A stretch of DNA of 64,000 nt, from NCBI GenBank assembly GCA_902785705.1, contig CACZZN010000007.1, forward strand, positions 1-64,000, written 5' to 3'. The position numbers were made by a program, and so were the translations under genes. The stretch is from an uncultured Veillonellaceae bacterium (lineage in GTDB: Bacteria > Bacillota > Negativicutes > Selenomonadales > Selenomonadaceae). Positions 42,537-52,272 of the stretch are shown in pieces. The notes under the pieces were generated by a model. The model was not told the DNA's origin and ran no database searches. It was given only the letters and a program-made list of their open reading frames with translations. Numbering within the stretch: position 1 is the first letter of the stretch; each line of letters begins with the position of its first letter.

Positions 42537-44624
42537 ATGGCTGCATCGCAAGTGAGCGCAGTGGGCGGAGGTTCTGCCGCAGGAAATTTCATACAGAAAT
42601 ACAGCGATGTTGTCGTGGCGCTGGCCATTGTCACGGTTGTCATCATGATGATCATTCCACTGCCCACGGCATTGCTGGATGTGCTGATCTGCCTGAACAT
42701 CACGATCGCTTTGGTCGTGGTCATGTCAGCCATTTACAATTCGGAGGCGCTGGATCTTTCCGTGTTTCCGTCCTTGCTTTTGGTCACGACGCTCTTCCGT
42801 CTGGCTTTGAATATATCTTCCACCCGACTGATCCTGCTGGATGGGTTCGCGGGCGAGGTCATCACGGCATTCGGCAACTTCGTTGTCGGAGGCAATCCGG
42901 TGGTCGGATTCATTGTGTTCGTCATTCTGGTCATCATCCAGTTCATCGTCATTACCAAAGGCTCGGAGCGTGTGGCTGAGGTATCTGCCCGCTTCACCTT
43001 GGATGCTATGCCGGGTAAGCAGATGGCCATTGACGCGGATCTGAACCAAGGCGCCATCACGGATGAGGAAGCCAAGGTGCGCCGGGAAAAGATCCAGCGG
43101 GAAGCGGATTTTTACGGGGCCATGGACGGTGCCTCGAAATTCGTCAAAGGCGATGCGATAGCTGCGATCATCATCATGTTCATCAATATTGCCGGCGGGT
43201 TTGTCATCGGCATGGTGCAGCGGGATATGGAAGTGCTGCAGGCGCTTCAGACCTATACCCTGCTGACGGTCGGCGAGGGCTTGGTCAGCCAGATTCCTGC
43301 GTTGCTCATTTCCACGGCGACCGGTATCATCGTCACACGCGCCGCCTCCGAGGGAAATCTGGGGCAGGATCTCGTCAATCAGCTGATCCGCAATGACCGC
43401 ATCTTCTTCATCGTCGGCGCGGTGCTCTTGTTCCTTGCTCTTGTTCCGGGGCTCCCGGGCATTCCCTTTACGGCATTGTCCATTGCCTGCGGCTTTATTG
43501 GCTACAACTTGCAAAAATCCCACGAGGAAGTCGCGGAGACGAAACAGGAGCAGACGAAGGTCAAGGCGAAGGACGAGGCGACCAAGCCGGAAAATATCGT
43601 TTCCCTCCTGCAGGTGGATCCGATGGAGCTGGAAATCGGCTACAGTTTGATTCCCCTTGTCGATACCGGGCAGGGCGGCGATTTGCTGGATCGTATCGTC
43701 ATGATTCGGCGCCAGTGTGCGCTGGAGCTTGGTCTCGTCGTGCCGACCATCCGCATCCGGGATAATATCCAGATAAAACCCAATGCATATATCATAAAAT
43801 TAAAAGGAATTGAGATAGCAAAAGGCGAATTACTACTTGATCACTTCCTGGCAATGAATTCGGGGACCGTGTTCGAGGAAGTCCCGGGCATTGAGACCGT
43901 CGAGCCGGCCTTCGGGCTTCCGGCGCTCTGGATTCCCGAGAATGAACGCGAGCAGGCGGAACTGAACGGATATACTGTCGTTGATGCGGTGTCCGTGCTT
44001 GCGACGCATTTGACCGAGGTCATCAAGGCGCATGCGGATGAAATCCTCGGGCGCCAGGAGACGCAGAATCTGGTGGACAATCTCAGGAAGACGCATCAGA
44101 CACTGGTGGACGATGTCGTTCCGGAACTCCTCAATGTGGGCGAGATCCAGAAGATACTCGCGAATCTGCTCAGGGAGCGGATCTCGATCCGCGATATGGC
44201 TACGATTCTCGAAGTCCTTTCCGACTATGCACGGGCAACCAAGGATACCGAGATCCTTACCGAGTATGTGCGCCATGCCATGGCGCGCCAGATCACGCAG
44301 CAGCATGTGCAGAACAATACCCTGCCGTGCGTGACGCTGGATCCCGCACTGGAAAACCGCATCGCGGGAGGCGTGCAGCGTACGGATCATGGCTCTTTCG
44401 TAAGTCTGGATCCGGAATCCATGCAGCGTCTGGTGAATTCTATCAATATCGAGATTCCGAAGCTTACGAATATGGGATATCAGCCGATCGTGCTCACGAG
44501 TCCGGCCGTGCGCCTGTATTTCCGCAAACTGGTAGAAAGATCCGTGCCCGGATTGATCGTGCTTTCTCATGCAGAGATCGAGCAGTCCGTTGAAATTCAG
44601 ATCCTTGGGGTGGTGAAGATTTAA
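42537..44624 (+). CDS. flhA: Flagellar export protein FlhA
   Basis: 695 aa. About eight N-terminal membrane helices, the conserved FHIPEP-type loop region (RFTLDAMPGKQMAIDADLN, shown in part) and a long cytoplasmic docking domain for chaperone-substrate complexes. TAGGAG lies 7 nt before the ATG. A short AT-rich patch with A-ending codons near 43770-43840 stands out against the GC-rich surroundings. Confidence 0.96.
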   Translation: MAASQVSAVGGGSAAGNFIQKYSDVVVALAIVTVVIMMIIPLPTALLDVLICLNITIALVVVMSAIYNSEALDLSVFPSLLLVTTLFRLALNISSTRLILLDGFAGEVITAFGNFVVGGNPVVGFIVFVILVIIQFIVITKGSERVAEVSARFTLDAMPGKQMAIDADLNQGAITDEEAKVRREKIQREADFYGAMDGASKFVKGDAIAAIIIMFINIAGGFVIGMVQRDMEVLQALQTYTLLTVGEGLVSQIPALLISTATGIIVTRAASEGNLGQDLVNQLIRNDRIFFIVGAVLLFLALVPGLPGIPFTALSIACGFIGYNLQKSHEEVAETKQEQTKVKAKDEATKPENIVSLLQVDPMELEIGYSLIPLVDTGQGGDLLDRIVMIRRQCALELGLVVPTIRIRDNIQIKPNAYIIKLKGIEIAKGELLLDHFLAMNSGTVFEEVPGIETVEPAFGLPALWIPENEREQAELNGYTVVDAVSVLATHLTEVIKAHADEILGRQETQNLVDNLRKTHQTLVDDVVPELLNVGEIQKILANLLRERISIRDMATILEVLSDYARATKDTEILTEYVRHAMARQITQQHVQNNTLPCVTLDPALENRIAGGVQRTDHGSFVSLDPESMQRLVNSINIEIPKLTNMGYQPIVLTSPAVRLYFRKLVERSVPGLIVLSHAEIEQSVEIQILGVVKI

Positions 44625-44625
44625 G

Positions 44626-46035
44626 TTGCAGATCAAAGTATTCAAAGCAGCAGACATGAAAGAAGCCATGGAGCAGGTAAAGGCGGAAATGGGAAGCGAT
44701 GCAGTCATTCTCCATACCAAGAAATACAAAGAAGGCGGGATTCTGGGCTACGGAAGCCAGGAAATGGTGGAGGTGACGGCTGCGCTTGAGGAGGAGCCTG
44801 CATCAGCGAAAAAACAGCCGAAACCTGCTGCTGAACCTGTGGCCTATCCGGCGAACCCCGTGGTGCCTTCATCTGTTTTGTCGCAGTATAAGACCAGCGG
44901 TACGGCGGAGGGCGTCGCGATGGCCTCTAAGCTGGGAGGCAGTCCGGTTTCCCAATTGGACGTACCGGAGTTCCCGACGTTTCCCATGCCATCGGAAGAG
45001 GCTGTACCGGCCTCGCGAGTCATCAAGGGAGCGCAGATAGCGGATGCCGGCAATGCGCAGACAAAGCCGGATCGGAATATCCCGGAAGAAGAGCGCGAGG
45101 CGGAGGAAGATCGGATGCCTCCTCCCAAAGGAAGACGAAGGAGAAAGTCTGCGGAAGAGGAATCAAGTCCTCAGGAGCAGGAAAAAATCAAGAAGCTGGA
45201 GGATGAACTTGCTCAGATGAAAGCGCTTTTGGCGCAGGTCATGAGCAAGGACCAGCCGGAGAATGTTGTCTCCTTGCAGGAGGCGCTTCGTTCGCAGGAG
45301 GTGGAGGAGCCCATACTGAAGGATCTGGCAGCGCGCTCCGGCGCGGGGGAGACTTTGGCAGACTATCTTTCCGCTGAGGCAAAGGCAACGCTTGTGGATT
45401 ATCTGGGGCAGGTGATCAAGTGCTCCGAGGGGATCCAGCTGAACCGTCATGGTGTGCGGATTGTTGCGTTGATTGGCGCGACGGGCGTCGGAAAAACGAC
45501 GACGCTGGCGAAGATTGCGGCGCGTTTCGTGCTGGAGCAGGGAATCAGTGCGGCGCTCATTACGGCGGACACCTATCGCATCTCCGCTGTGGAGCAGCTC
45601 AAAACATATTCGGATATCATCGGGCTTCCGTTGGAGATCGTCTATACTCCGAGCGAGCTTTCCAAGGCGATACGGAAGCATCGGGGAAAGGATCTTATCC
45701 TGATCGACACTGCGGGACGCAGCCAGCATAACGAATACCAGATGAAGGAACTTCAGGAATTTCTGGATGTGAACTCCCATATCGAGAAGCATCTGGTCAT
45801 GAGCGCGACGACGAAACAGCGCGATGCGGTGGAAATCATGGAAAAGTTTTCAGCTTGCGAGCCGGATCGCGTGATCTTTACGAAGACGGATGAAACAAGC
45901 AGTGTCGGATTGATTCTCAATCTGCTCCATGAAAAGAAAATTGCGCTTTCCTATTTGACGAATGGGCAGAGCGTGCCGGATGACATTGTTCCGGCATCCA
46001 CGGATAGGCTGGCAGAACTGTTGCTGAGGGAATAA
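44626..46035 (+). CDS. flhF: Flagellar placement GTPase FlhF
   Basis: 469 aa SRP-type GTPase that sets flagellar site and number. MQIKVFKAADMKEAM opening, a variable acidic/Pro-rich middle (about 55-190), and an NG domain with GATGVGKTTTLAKI and DTAGRS. The TTG start lies directly after the flhA stop, with GGGGTGG upstream. Confidence 0.94.
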   Translation: MQIKVFKAADMKEAMEQVKAEMGSDAVILHTKKYKEGGILGYGSQEMVEVTAALEEEPASAKKQPKPAAEPVAYPANPVVPSSVLSQYKTSGTAEGVAMASKLGGSPVSQLDVPEFPTFPMPSEEAVPASRVIKGAQIADAGNAQTKPDRNIPEEEREAEEDRMPPPKGRRRRKSAEEESSPQEQEKIKKLEDELAQMKALLAQVMSKDQPENVVSLQEALRSQEVEEPILKDLAARSGAGETLADYLSAEAKATLVDYLGQVIKCSEGIQLNRHGVRIVALIGATGVGKTTTLAKIAARFVLEQGISAALITADTYRISAVEQLKTYSDIIGLPLEIVYTPSELSKAIRKHRGKDLILIDTAGRSQHNEYQMKELQEFLDVNSHIEKHLVMSATTKQRDAVEIMEKFSACEPDRVIFTKTDETSSVGLILNLLHEKKIALSYLTNGQSVPDDIVPASTDRLAELLLRE

Positions 46036-46036
46036 T

Positions 46037-47044
46037 ATGGCAGATCAAGCATCCAAACTTAGACAACTGGTAGGCGATAAAACCGAATATGAGCAAGCCG
46101 CCCCTGCTGCCGTAGCTGAGGATGCGGAAACGGATTCCGGACAGGTGCCGGAGGAAGAACGCGAAGAGGAGCAGGCACTGCCGGAAGCTGTGGACATTCC
46201 CGCATCTTCGGGAAGAGGTGCCTTAAGCATTCTGGAGGAGGATGCGAATACGCGCGTCATTGCCGTTACCAGCGGGAAGGGCGGTGTAGGAAAGACCAAC
46301 CTTACGGTGAATCTTGCGATAGCGCTTGGCATGGCGGGGCAGCGCGTGATCGTCATCGATGCGGATCTTGGCATGGCGAACGTGGATGTCGTGCTTGGCA
46401 GCATGTCCAGAAAGCATCTGCTGAATCTGTTGGAAGATGATGTGGAGCTGGAGGATGTTCTGGTGCATGGCCCCTATGGGGTCAATTACATATCGGGCGG
46501 TTCCGGGATCGAGAAGGCACGGGAATTCAGCGCCAAGGACCGGTCCGTCCTCATGAAGAAGCTTGCGGGATGCGGCCAAATGGCGGACATCATTTTGGTG
46601 GATACCGGAGCGGGGCTGGGGAAAAATGTCATGGATTTCATTCTGGCGGCAGACGAGGTGCTTCTGGTCACAACGCCGGAACCGACGGCTTTGACCGATG
46701 CCTATGCAGTCATGAAAGCGTACAGCATGTATTCGGAGAAGAAAAATCTGCATCTGGTGGTCAATCGGGTCTATGAAGCGAATGAAAGCAGGGATGTGAC
46801 CGAAAAGCTCCGTAAAACAGCCGAGAAATTTTTGAACATGCCGGTAAAATGTATAGGGTATATTTTTGAAGATAAAAATGTCATGATGTCTGTGAGAAGA
46901 CAACAACCTTTTCTGGCCTCGCAGCCGAAGACCGTTGCCGCTAAATGCGTCAAGGCAATGGCAGATACGTTGCTGTACGGTAAAAAAATGTCCGTCCAGA
47001 ATGGATGGAGGGGTTTTTTGCAGCAAATTTTTAATTTTTCGTAA
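46037..47044 (+). CDS. flhG: MinD-like ATPase FlhG (YlxH)
   Basis: 335 aa. Deviant Walker A SGKGGVGKTNL, then VIDADLGMANVD. It partners FlhF to limit flagellar number. The first 75 residues are acidic and less conserved; a short DQAxxLRxL-type element (DQASKLRQLV) at the N terminus matches the peptide that activates FlhF GTPase in other bacteria. The start lies 1 nt after the flhF stop. Confidence 0.93.
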   Translation: MADQASKLRQLVGDKTEYEQAAPAAVAEDAETDSGQVPEEEREEEQALPEAVDIPASSGRGALSILEEDANTRVIAVTSGKGGVGKTNLTVNLAIALGMAGQRVIVIDADLGMANVDVVLGSMSRKHLLNLLEDDVELEDVLVHGPYGVNYISGGSGIEKAREFSAKDRSVLMKKLAGCGQMADIILVDTGAGLGKNVMDFILAADEVLLVTTPEPTALTDAYAVMKAYSMYSEKKNLHLVVNRVYEANESRDVTEKLRKTAEKFLNMPVKCIGYIFEDKNVMMSVRRQQPFLASQPKTVAAKCVKAMADTLLYGKKMSVQNGWRGFLQQIFNFS

Positions 47045-47065
47045 TAAATATGGAGGAACTTTGGT

Positions 47066-47749
47066 ATGGCGGGCGAATTAATAAAGGCAGGGGATATTTT
47101 AAAAATTGGCCAGCGCGTCGAAGTATACGTCGGAGACGATGACGATAAGTATCCGAGCCGTATCGAAGACATGGACGGAGGGAATTTGTTCATAGCGATG
47201 CCGGTGAACAGCAAGGGTGTGCCGGTGATTCCCCTGACGGGCGAAAAGCTCTATGTATTGGCGGTGGGCGACCAGTGCCGTTACCGCTTCTTTTCCTCTT
47301 ACCGCGGGAAGGAACGGCTGGATGGGCACCTGGCCGTCTGGAAGATTGCCTGCCCCGAAAGTGTGGAGCGCCATCAGAATCGCCAGTTTGTCCGCGTGCG
47401 TGTGACGCAGAAGCTGAAGGTTTCGATCATCGATGAGGAGGGGCGCAGACAGGAGCCGATGCTGACTACTACGGTGGATCTCAGCGGGAATGGCGTGTGC
47501 TTCATTTCGAGGGAGCCGATTCGCATCGGCTGCCAGATGGGGCTGGAACTGTACGGCGTGGACGAGGCAGCTGCCATTGATGTCATGGGCCGCGTCGTGC
47601 GATGCACAGAGGTGGAGCTGCCGCATGGCGAAAAAATATATCATGTAGGGGCCGGATTTGAACATTTGTCCCGTACCATTATGAATCGAATTGTCAGGTA
47701 TCTCTTTATCGTTCAGCGGAAGAATATCGTGAAAGGGATCAATTTATAG
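47066..47749 (+). CDS. PilZ-domain c-di-GMP receptor, YcgR-like flagellar brake
   Basis: 227 aa. An N-terminal YcgR-N-like domain (about 1-95), then PilZ with RHQNRQFVRVRV (RxxxR) and VDLSGNGVCF (DxSxxG), the c-di-GMP-binding residues. YcgR-type proteins slow the motor when c-di-GMP rises. This links the flagellar cluster to the three diguanylate cyclases upstream. GGAGG lies before the start. Confidence 0.9.
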   Translation: MAGELIKAGDILKIGQRVEVYVGDDDDKYPSRIEDMDGGNLFIAMPVNSKGVPVIPLTGEKLYVLAVGDQCRYRFFSSYRGKERLDGHLAVWKIACPESVERHQNRQFVRVRVTQKLKVSIIDEEGRRQEPMLTTTVDLSGNGVCFISREPIRIGCQMGLELYGVDEAAAIDVMGRVVRCTEVELPHGEKIYHVGAGFEHLSRTIMNRIVRYLFIVQRKNIVKGINL

Positions 47750-47769
47750 TACAGCAGGACCTTGGATTC

Positions 47770-47778
47770 TGTTATACT
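47770..47778 (+). promoter_or_regulatory. Possible extended -10 promoter before cheB
   Basis: TGTTATACT (extended -10, TGnTATACT) lies 19 nt before the cheB start. No -35 is visible. Low confidence. Confidence 0.35.
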
Positions 47779-47796
47779 GGATGTGAGGTGAGCAGG

Positions 47797-49017
47797 ATGA
47801 CCCGTGTCTTGATAGCTGATGACTCAGCCTTCATGCGCAAGCTGCTGTCGGATTTGTTCCAGAAGCAGGAAGACTTTGAGGTTGTCGGCACGGCGATGAA
47901 TGGCAAGGAAGCAATCAGCAAGGTCAAGCAGATGCAGCCGGATGTGTTGACGATGGACGTGAACATGCCGGTGATGGATGGACTTGAGGCATTGGGCATA
48001 ATCATGAAGGAATGCCCTCTTCCCGTTGTCATGATCAGCAGCCTGACACAGAAGGGGACCGATGCGACGATACGGGCATTGAGCTTGGGAGCCGTGGATT
48101 TTGTCAGCAAGGCGGGCGGCTCGATTTCCAAAATTGACACGATAGCATCCGAGATTTTGGAGAAGTGCAGGATAGCGTCGCAGGCAAAGGTAGGCAGGCT
48201 GCTCGGCGTACCGGCGAGTCCGAGCGTGAAGCCTGCTCCTCCCACTATGCGGCGCATCGATTTTCCCACACGCAGCGGGTGGAAACCGGGAACAGGACAG
48301 TCGGAGGTTCCGTCCGAAACGAAAGAGAGAGCTAAGCCGGTTTATGGAGCGGTTCGGCAAAATCCATTGTTGAAGCCACGCCCAAAGCCTGTGATCGGAG
48401 CGACGGAGAAGCCGAAGCCGAAGACCGTCAGCGGGAGCGGGGGCGCAAGCCGCAAACTGGTGGCAATCGGAACCTCGACCGGGGGACCGCAGGCTCTTCA
48501 GAACGTGGTGACACGGCTTCCGGGGGATCTGCCCTGCGGGGTAGTGGTCGTGCAGCATATGCCGATGGGTTTCACGAAGGCTTTGGCAGAGAGGTTGGAT
48601 TCCATTTCTGCGATTGCTGTGAAGGAAGCAGAAGATAACGATATCATTCAGCCGGGACATGTGTATATAGCTCCGGGGAATTATCATATGAGGGTAAAAC
48701 AGGACGGCGCCGTCCGCAAGATTGCCTTGAGCCAGGAACCTCCGGTCGGAAATCATCGGCCTGCGGTGAATGTGCTCTTTGATTCGGTGGCGCAGTTCCA
48801 GCAGGATCTTGTATCCGTCATCATGACCGGCATGGGATGTGATGGCTGCGAGGGGATGAAGAAAATCAAGCAGCAGGGCGGTTACAGCATCGCGCAGAAT
48901 GAAGAAACATCTGTGGTCTACGGCATGCCCAAGGCCGTCGTAGACGCGGGGCTCGCTGATGAGGTCCGGCCCTTGCAGGAGATTGCGGGGGCAATCGTTG
49001 CAGCAGTAAAGAAATAG
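47797..49017 (+). CDS. cheB: Chemotaxis methylesterase CheB
   Basis: 406 aa. A receiver domain (ADDSAFMR; phospho-Asp in TMDVNMPVMDG near 56), a linker of about 70 basic/Pro residues, and a methylesterase/deamidase domain with the Ser in GTSTGGPQAL, His in VQHMP and Asp in MTGMGCDG. It resets receptors by demethylation; no cheR is in the window. ATG 47797 has GAGG 8 nt upstream. Confidence 0.95.
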   Translation: MTRVLIADDSAFMRKLLSDLFQKQEDFEVVGTAMNGKEAISKVKQMQPDVLTMDVNMPVMDGLEALGIIMKECPLPVVMISSLTQKGTDATIRALSLGAVDFVSKAGGSISKIDTIASEILEKCRIASQAKVGRLLGVPASPSVKPAPPTMRRIDFPTRSGWKPGTGQSEVPSETKERAKPVYGAVRQNPLLKPRPKPVIGATEKPKPKTVSGSGGASRKLVAIGTSTGGPQALQNVVTRLPGDLPCGVVVVQHMPMGFTKALAERLDSISAIAVKEAEDNDIIQPGHVYIAPGNYHMRVKQDGAVRKIALSQEPPVGNHRPAVNVLFDSVAQFQQDLVSVIMTGMGCDGCEGMKKIKQQGGYSIAQNEETSVVYGMPKAVVDAGLADEVRPLQEIAGAIVAAVKK

Positions 49018-49039
49018 AAAGGATATAGGGGGAATACAA

Positions 49040-51130
49040 ATGGAAACCAATCAGTATATGGACATGTTCCTGGATGAGTCACATGAACATCTGCAGTCGT
49101 TGAATGAGGGCTTGTTGAGCCTGGAAGACAATGCAGAGGATCTCTCTGTATTGAATGATATTTTCCGCAACGCGCATACTTTGAAGGGCATGTCGGCGAC
49201 GATGGGCTATAACAAGACGGCCGAGCTCACGCACGAGATGGAGGATGTGTTGGATCTTCTGCGCAAGGAACAGCTCCAGATTACGGAGGATATCATTGAT
49301 ATCCTCTTCAAGTGCGTGGATTCGCTGGAACAGATGATCAATAACATCGGCAATGGCGATCCTGAGGATCTGATTGATGTATCTGAGCTGGTATCAAAGC
49401 TCAGCGCCATCTCGAAGGGCGAGCCGGCCCCTGCGGCTGCTGCACCGGCGGCCGCTGCCCCTGCGGCCGCTGCACCGGAAGCGGCGGCTTCCGCATCGGA
49501 CAGCCTGGAGCTTTCCGATGTGGAACGGGATGTCATCAAGCAGGCACAGGAGAGTGGCCTGCGCGGCATGCATATTACGGTGACGCTGGCAGAGACCTGC
49601 CTGTTGAAGTCTGCGCGTTCTTATATGGTCATGAACGCATTGGACGAACTGGGCGATGTCCTGAAGTCCATTCCGCCCGCGGAGGATCTGGAGCAGGAGA
49701 AATTCGAGCATTCCTTTGAAATCGTCTTTGTGACGGGAGCCGAGGAGAAGACCGTGGAGGATGCCGTGCTGGGCATTTCCGAAGTCGAGAAGGCCGTTAT
49801 CGAAATCATTGATCTCAATAAGCAGGAGGCACCTGCTCCTGCGCCGGCAGCCGCTCCTGCAGCTGCTCCAGCGCCTGCACCTGCGGCTGCAGCACCTGCT
49901 CCCGCGGCAGCGCCCGCTCCCGCGGCTGCTCCGAAAGCTGCTCCGGCAAAGGCGGCTCCGGCGGCTGCAGGCAAGAAGAACCATGCGGGCCAGTCGGTGC
50001 GTGTCGATATCGAAAAGCTGGATACGCTGATGAACCTTACCGGTGAGCTGGTCATCAACAAGGTTCGTTTGGAGCAGATCGGACAGACGCACCGCCTGAG
50101 CGAGCTCACGGAAACCTTGGAGCAGATGGATCGTGTGACAACGGATCTGCAGAATATCGTCATGAAGGTCCGCATGGTGCCGGTCAGCCAAGTGTTCAAC
50201 CGTTTCCCGCGCATGGTGCGCGACGTGACGAAGGAGCTCAATAAGGAAATCAACCTGACCATCGAGGGTGAGGAAACAGAGCTGGATCGTACCGTGATCG
50301 ACGAAATCGGCGATCCGATCATGCATTTGCTCAGGAACTCGCTGGATCATGGCGTTGAGATGCCGGACGAACGCGAGGCGAAAGGCAAGCCGCGTGTCGG
50401 CGAAGTCGGGCTTATCGCGCGTCATGAGGGCAATAATGTTGTCATCATGGTCACAGATGACGGCAAGGGCATCGATGCGAATGTCATCCGCCGCAAAGCC
50501 GTGGAAAAGGGAATGATGACGCAGGAAGAGGTAGACAAGCTCGATGATGCGGATGCGGTGCGCATTATCTTCCTGCCGGGCTTCTCCACAGCAGAGAAAA
50601 TCAGCGATATTTCGGGACGCGGCGTCGGCATGGACGTTGTGCGCAGCAAGATCGAGTCTTTGAGCGGACATGTGGATGTCGAGACGCGCATCGATGAGGG
50701 CAGCGTGTTCAAAATCAAGCTGCCGCTGACGCTCGCGATCATTCAGGCCATGCTGGTCAAGGTACAGGAAGAGATGTATGCCATCCCGCTGGCCTCGATT
50801 GACAGCACCATCAATATCCAGCCGACAGATATCAAGACCGTTCAGAATAAGGAAGTCATCGTCCTTCGCGGAGAGATCATCCCGATCATCCGCATGGAGC
50901 AGACCCTTCAGGTTCCGCATGTCAGGGATGCGGAGGAAATCTTTGTCGTGGTTGTCCATGCGGGCGAAGCAAAGGCCGGCATCGTGGTAGACAATCTCAT
51001 CGGGCAGCAGGAAATCGTCATCAAGACGCTGGGCAATCTGTTCCAGGGGCTCAAGATGTTCTCCGGTGCGACCGTGCTTGGCGATGGCCGTGTAGCACTG
51101 ATTCTCGATGTCGCGACGATGATGCAGTAA
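49040..51130 (+). CDS. cheA: Chemotaxis histidine kinase CheA
   Basis: 696 aa. P1 HPt domain with HTLKG (His46), P2-like CheY/CheB docking region (about 165-255), an Ala/Pro-rich linker (about 260-315), P3 dimerization, P4 kinase (HLLRNSLDHGVE; GRGVGMDVV) and P5 CheW-like domain. Two Ala/Pro-rich linkers (also about 130-150) are notable. It phosphorylates CheY and CheB. Confidence 0.96.
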   Translation: METNQYMDMFLDESHEHLQSLNEGLLSLEDNAEDLSVLNDIFRNAHTLKGMSATMGYNKTAELTHEMEDVLDLLRKEQLQITEDIIDILFKCVDSLEQMINNIGNGDPEDLIDVSELVSKLSAISKGEPAPAAAAPAAAAPAAAAPEAAASASDSLELSDVERDVIKQAQESGLRGMHITVTLAETCLLKSARSYMVMNALDELGDVLKSIPPAEDLEQEKFEHSFEIVFVTGAEEKTVEDAVLGISEVEKAVIEIIDLNKQEAPAPAPAAAPAAAPAPAPAAAAPAPAAAPAPAAAPKAAPAKAAPAAAGKKNHAGQSVRVDIEKLDTLMNLTGELVINKVRLEQIGQTHRLSELTETLEQMDRVTTDLQNIVMKVRMVPVSQVFNRFPRMVRDVTKELNKEINLTIEGEETELDRTVIDEIGDPIMHLLRNSLDHGVEMPDEREAKGKPRVGEVGLIARHEGNNVVIMVTDDGKGIDANVIRRKAVEKGMMTQEEVDKLDDADAVRIIFLPGFSTAEKISDISGRGVGMDVVRSKIESLSGHVDVETRIDEGSVFKIKLPLTLAIIQAMLVKVQEEMYAIPLASIDSTINIQPTDIKTVQNKEVIVLRGEIIPIIRMEQTLQVPHVRDAEEIFVVVVHAGEAKAGIVVDNLIGQQEIVIKTLGNLFQGLKMFSGATVLGDGRVALILDVATMMQ

Positions 51131-51148
51131 GAAGGGGAGGTAGCTGAG

Positions 51149-51616
51149 ATGGCGAATGAGGATACAAAGAATGGGCTGGATGAAGGCATCCAGGTTGTGG
51201 CTTTCAAACTGCGTGATGAGGAATATGGCGTAAGCATCCTGAATGTGCAGGAAATCCGGAATCTGACGGATATTACGCGCGTGCCCTTTGCGGCGGATTT
51301 CATCAAGGGGGTCATCAATCTGCGCGGAAGCGTGCTTCCGGTCATCGATCTAAAGCAGCGTCTGGGTCTCGAGCAGACACCCTATACGGAAAGCACCCGT
51401 ATCGTGACTGTGATGGTGGATGATCTGCAGGTCGGCATGCTCGTGGACGCCGTGACGGAGGTATTTACCATCAAGAGCAAGCCGGTGGATCCGAAAAAAG
51501 CGGTGAACGGCAAGGAAATCGCGCGTTTCCTGAGCGGCATCGGCAATATGGACGGCAGATTGGTCATCATGCTCAATCTGGAAGAAATCGTAGGTTTGCC
51601 GAAGGAAGACAAGTGA
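51149..51616 (+). CDS. cheW: Chemotaxis coupling protein CheW
   Basis: 155 aa. EEYGVSILNVQEI, FIKGVINLRGSVLPVIDL and VGMLVDAVTEV are CheW hallmarks. It links receptors to CheA. GGGGAGG precedes the start. Confidence 0.95.
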   Translation: MANEDTKNGLDEGIQVVAFKLRDEEYGVSILNVQEIRNLTDITRVPFAADFIKGVINLRGSVLPVIDLKQRLGLEQTPYTESTRIVTVMVDDLQVGMLVDAVTEVFTIKSKPVDPKKAVNGKEIARFLSGIGNMDGRLVIMLNLEEIVGLPKEDK

Positions 51617-51656
51617 GAAGCATTCCTGACAATCTTTGATATGAGGTGTCACAATT

Positions 51657-52271
51657 ATGACGGATGAATTGAACCTGTCCGCAAATCAATTGGATGCATT
51701 GCGGGAAATCGGGAATGTGGGCGCGGGCAATTCTGCCACGGCGCTTTCCCAGATTATCAATAAACGCATTGATATGAATGTGCCAAAGGTTGCTTTGGTT
51801 CCGCTGGACGCTGTGCCGGACTTGGTTGGCGGGCCGGATATGATCGTAGTGGGCGTGTTCCTGCGCATCTATGGCAGAGCGCCGGGCAATATCCTGTTCC
51901 TGCTCCCGCAGAAAAGCGCATTCTATCTGGTGGATACGCTCATGGGACGTGAGCATGGGACGACAAAAAAGCTGGACTTTATGGATGAGTCAGCCCTCAT
52001 GGAGATCGGAAACATCCTTTCCGGCGCGTACCTGAATGCATTTTTTACCTTTACGCAGATTTCCATGCTTCCGTCGATTCCTGCACTGGCAATGGATATG
52101 GCAGGCGCAATCCTGAATGTCGTTTTGGTGCAGTTGGGACAGATGGGAGATCAGGCGCTTGTCATTGAGACGGAGTTCCTGTCAGAGGATGACGGCATTA
52201 CGGGACATTTCTTCCTTGTGCCGGATCCTGGCTCTTTGGAAACGATCATTAAAGCGGTAGGAGTTGAGTGA
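51657..52271 (+). CDS. cheC: CheY-P phosphatase CheC
   Basis: 204 aa. Two ExxN phosphatase motifs, REIGNVGAGNSATAL (near 17) and MEIGNILSGAYLNA (near 119). It removes phosphate from CheY-P and is boosted by CheD in Bacillus. With FliY, it gives the cell two CheC-type phosphatases. Confidence 0.93.
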   Translation: MTDELNLSANQLDALREIGNVGAGNSATALSQIINKRIDMNVPKVALVPLDAVPDLVGGPDMIVVGVFLRIYGRAPGNILFLLPQKSAFYLVDTLMGREHGTTKKLDFMDESALMEIGNILSGAYLNAFFTFTQISMLPSIPALAMDMAGAILNVVLVQLGQMGDQALVIETEFLSEDDGITGHFFLVPDPGSLETIIKAVGVE

Positions 52272-52272
52272 T

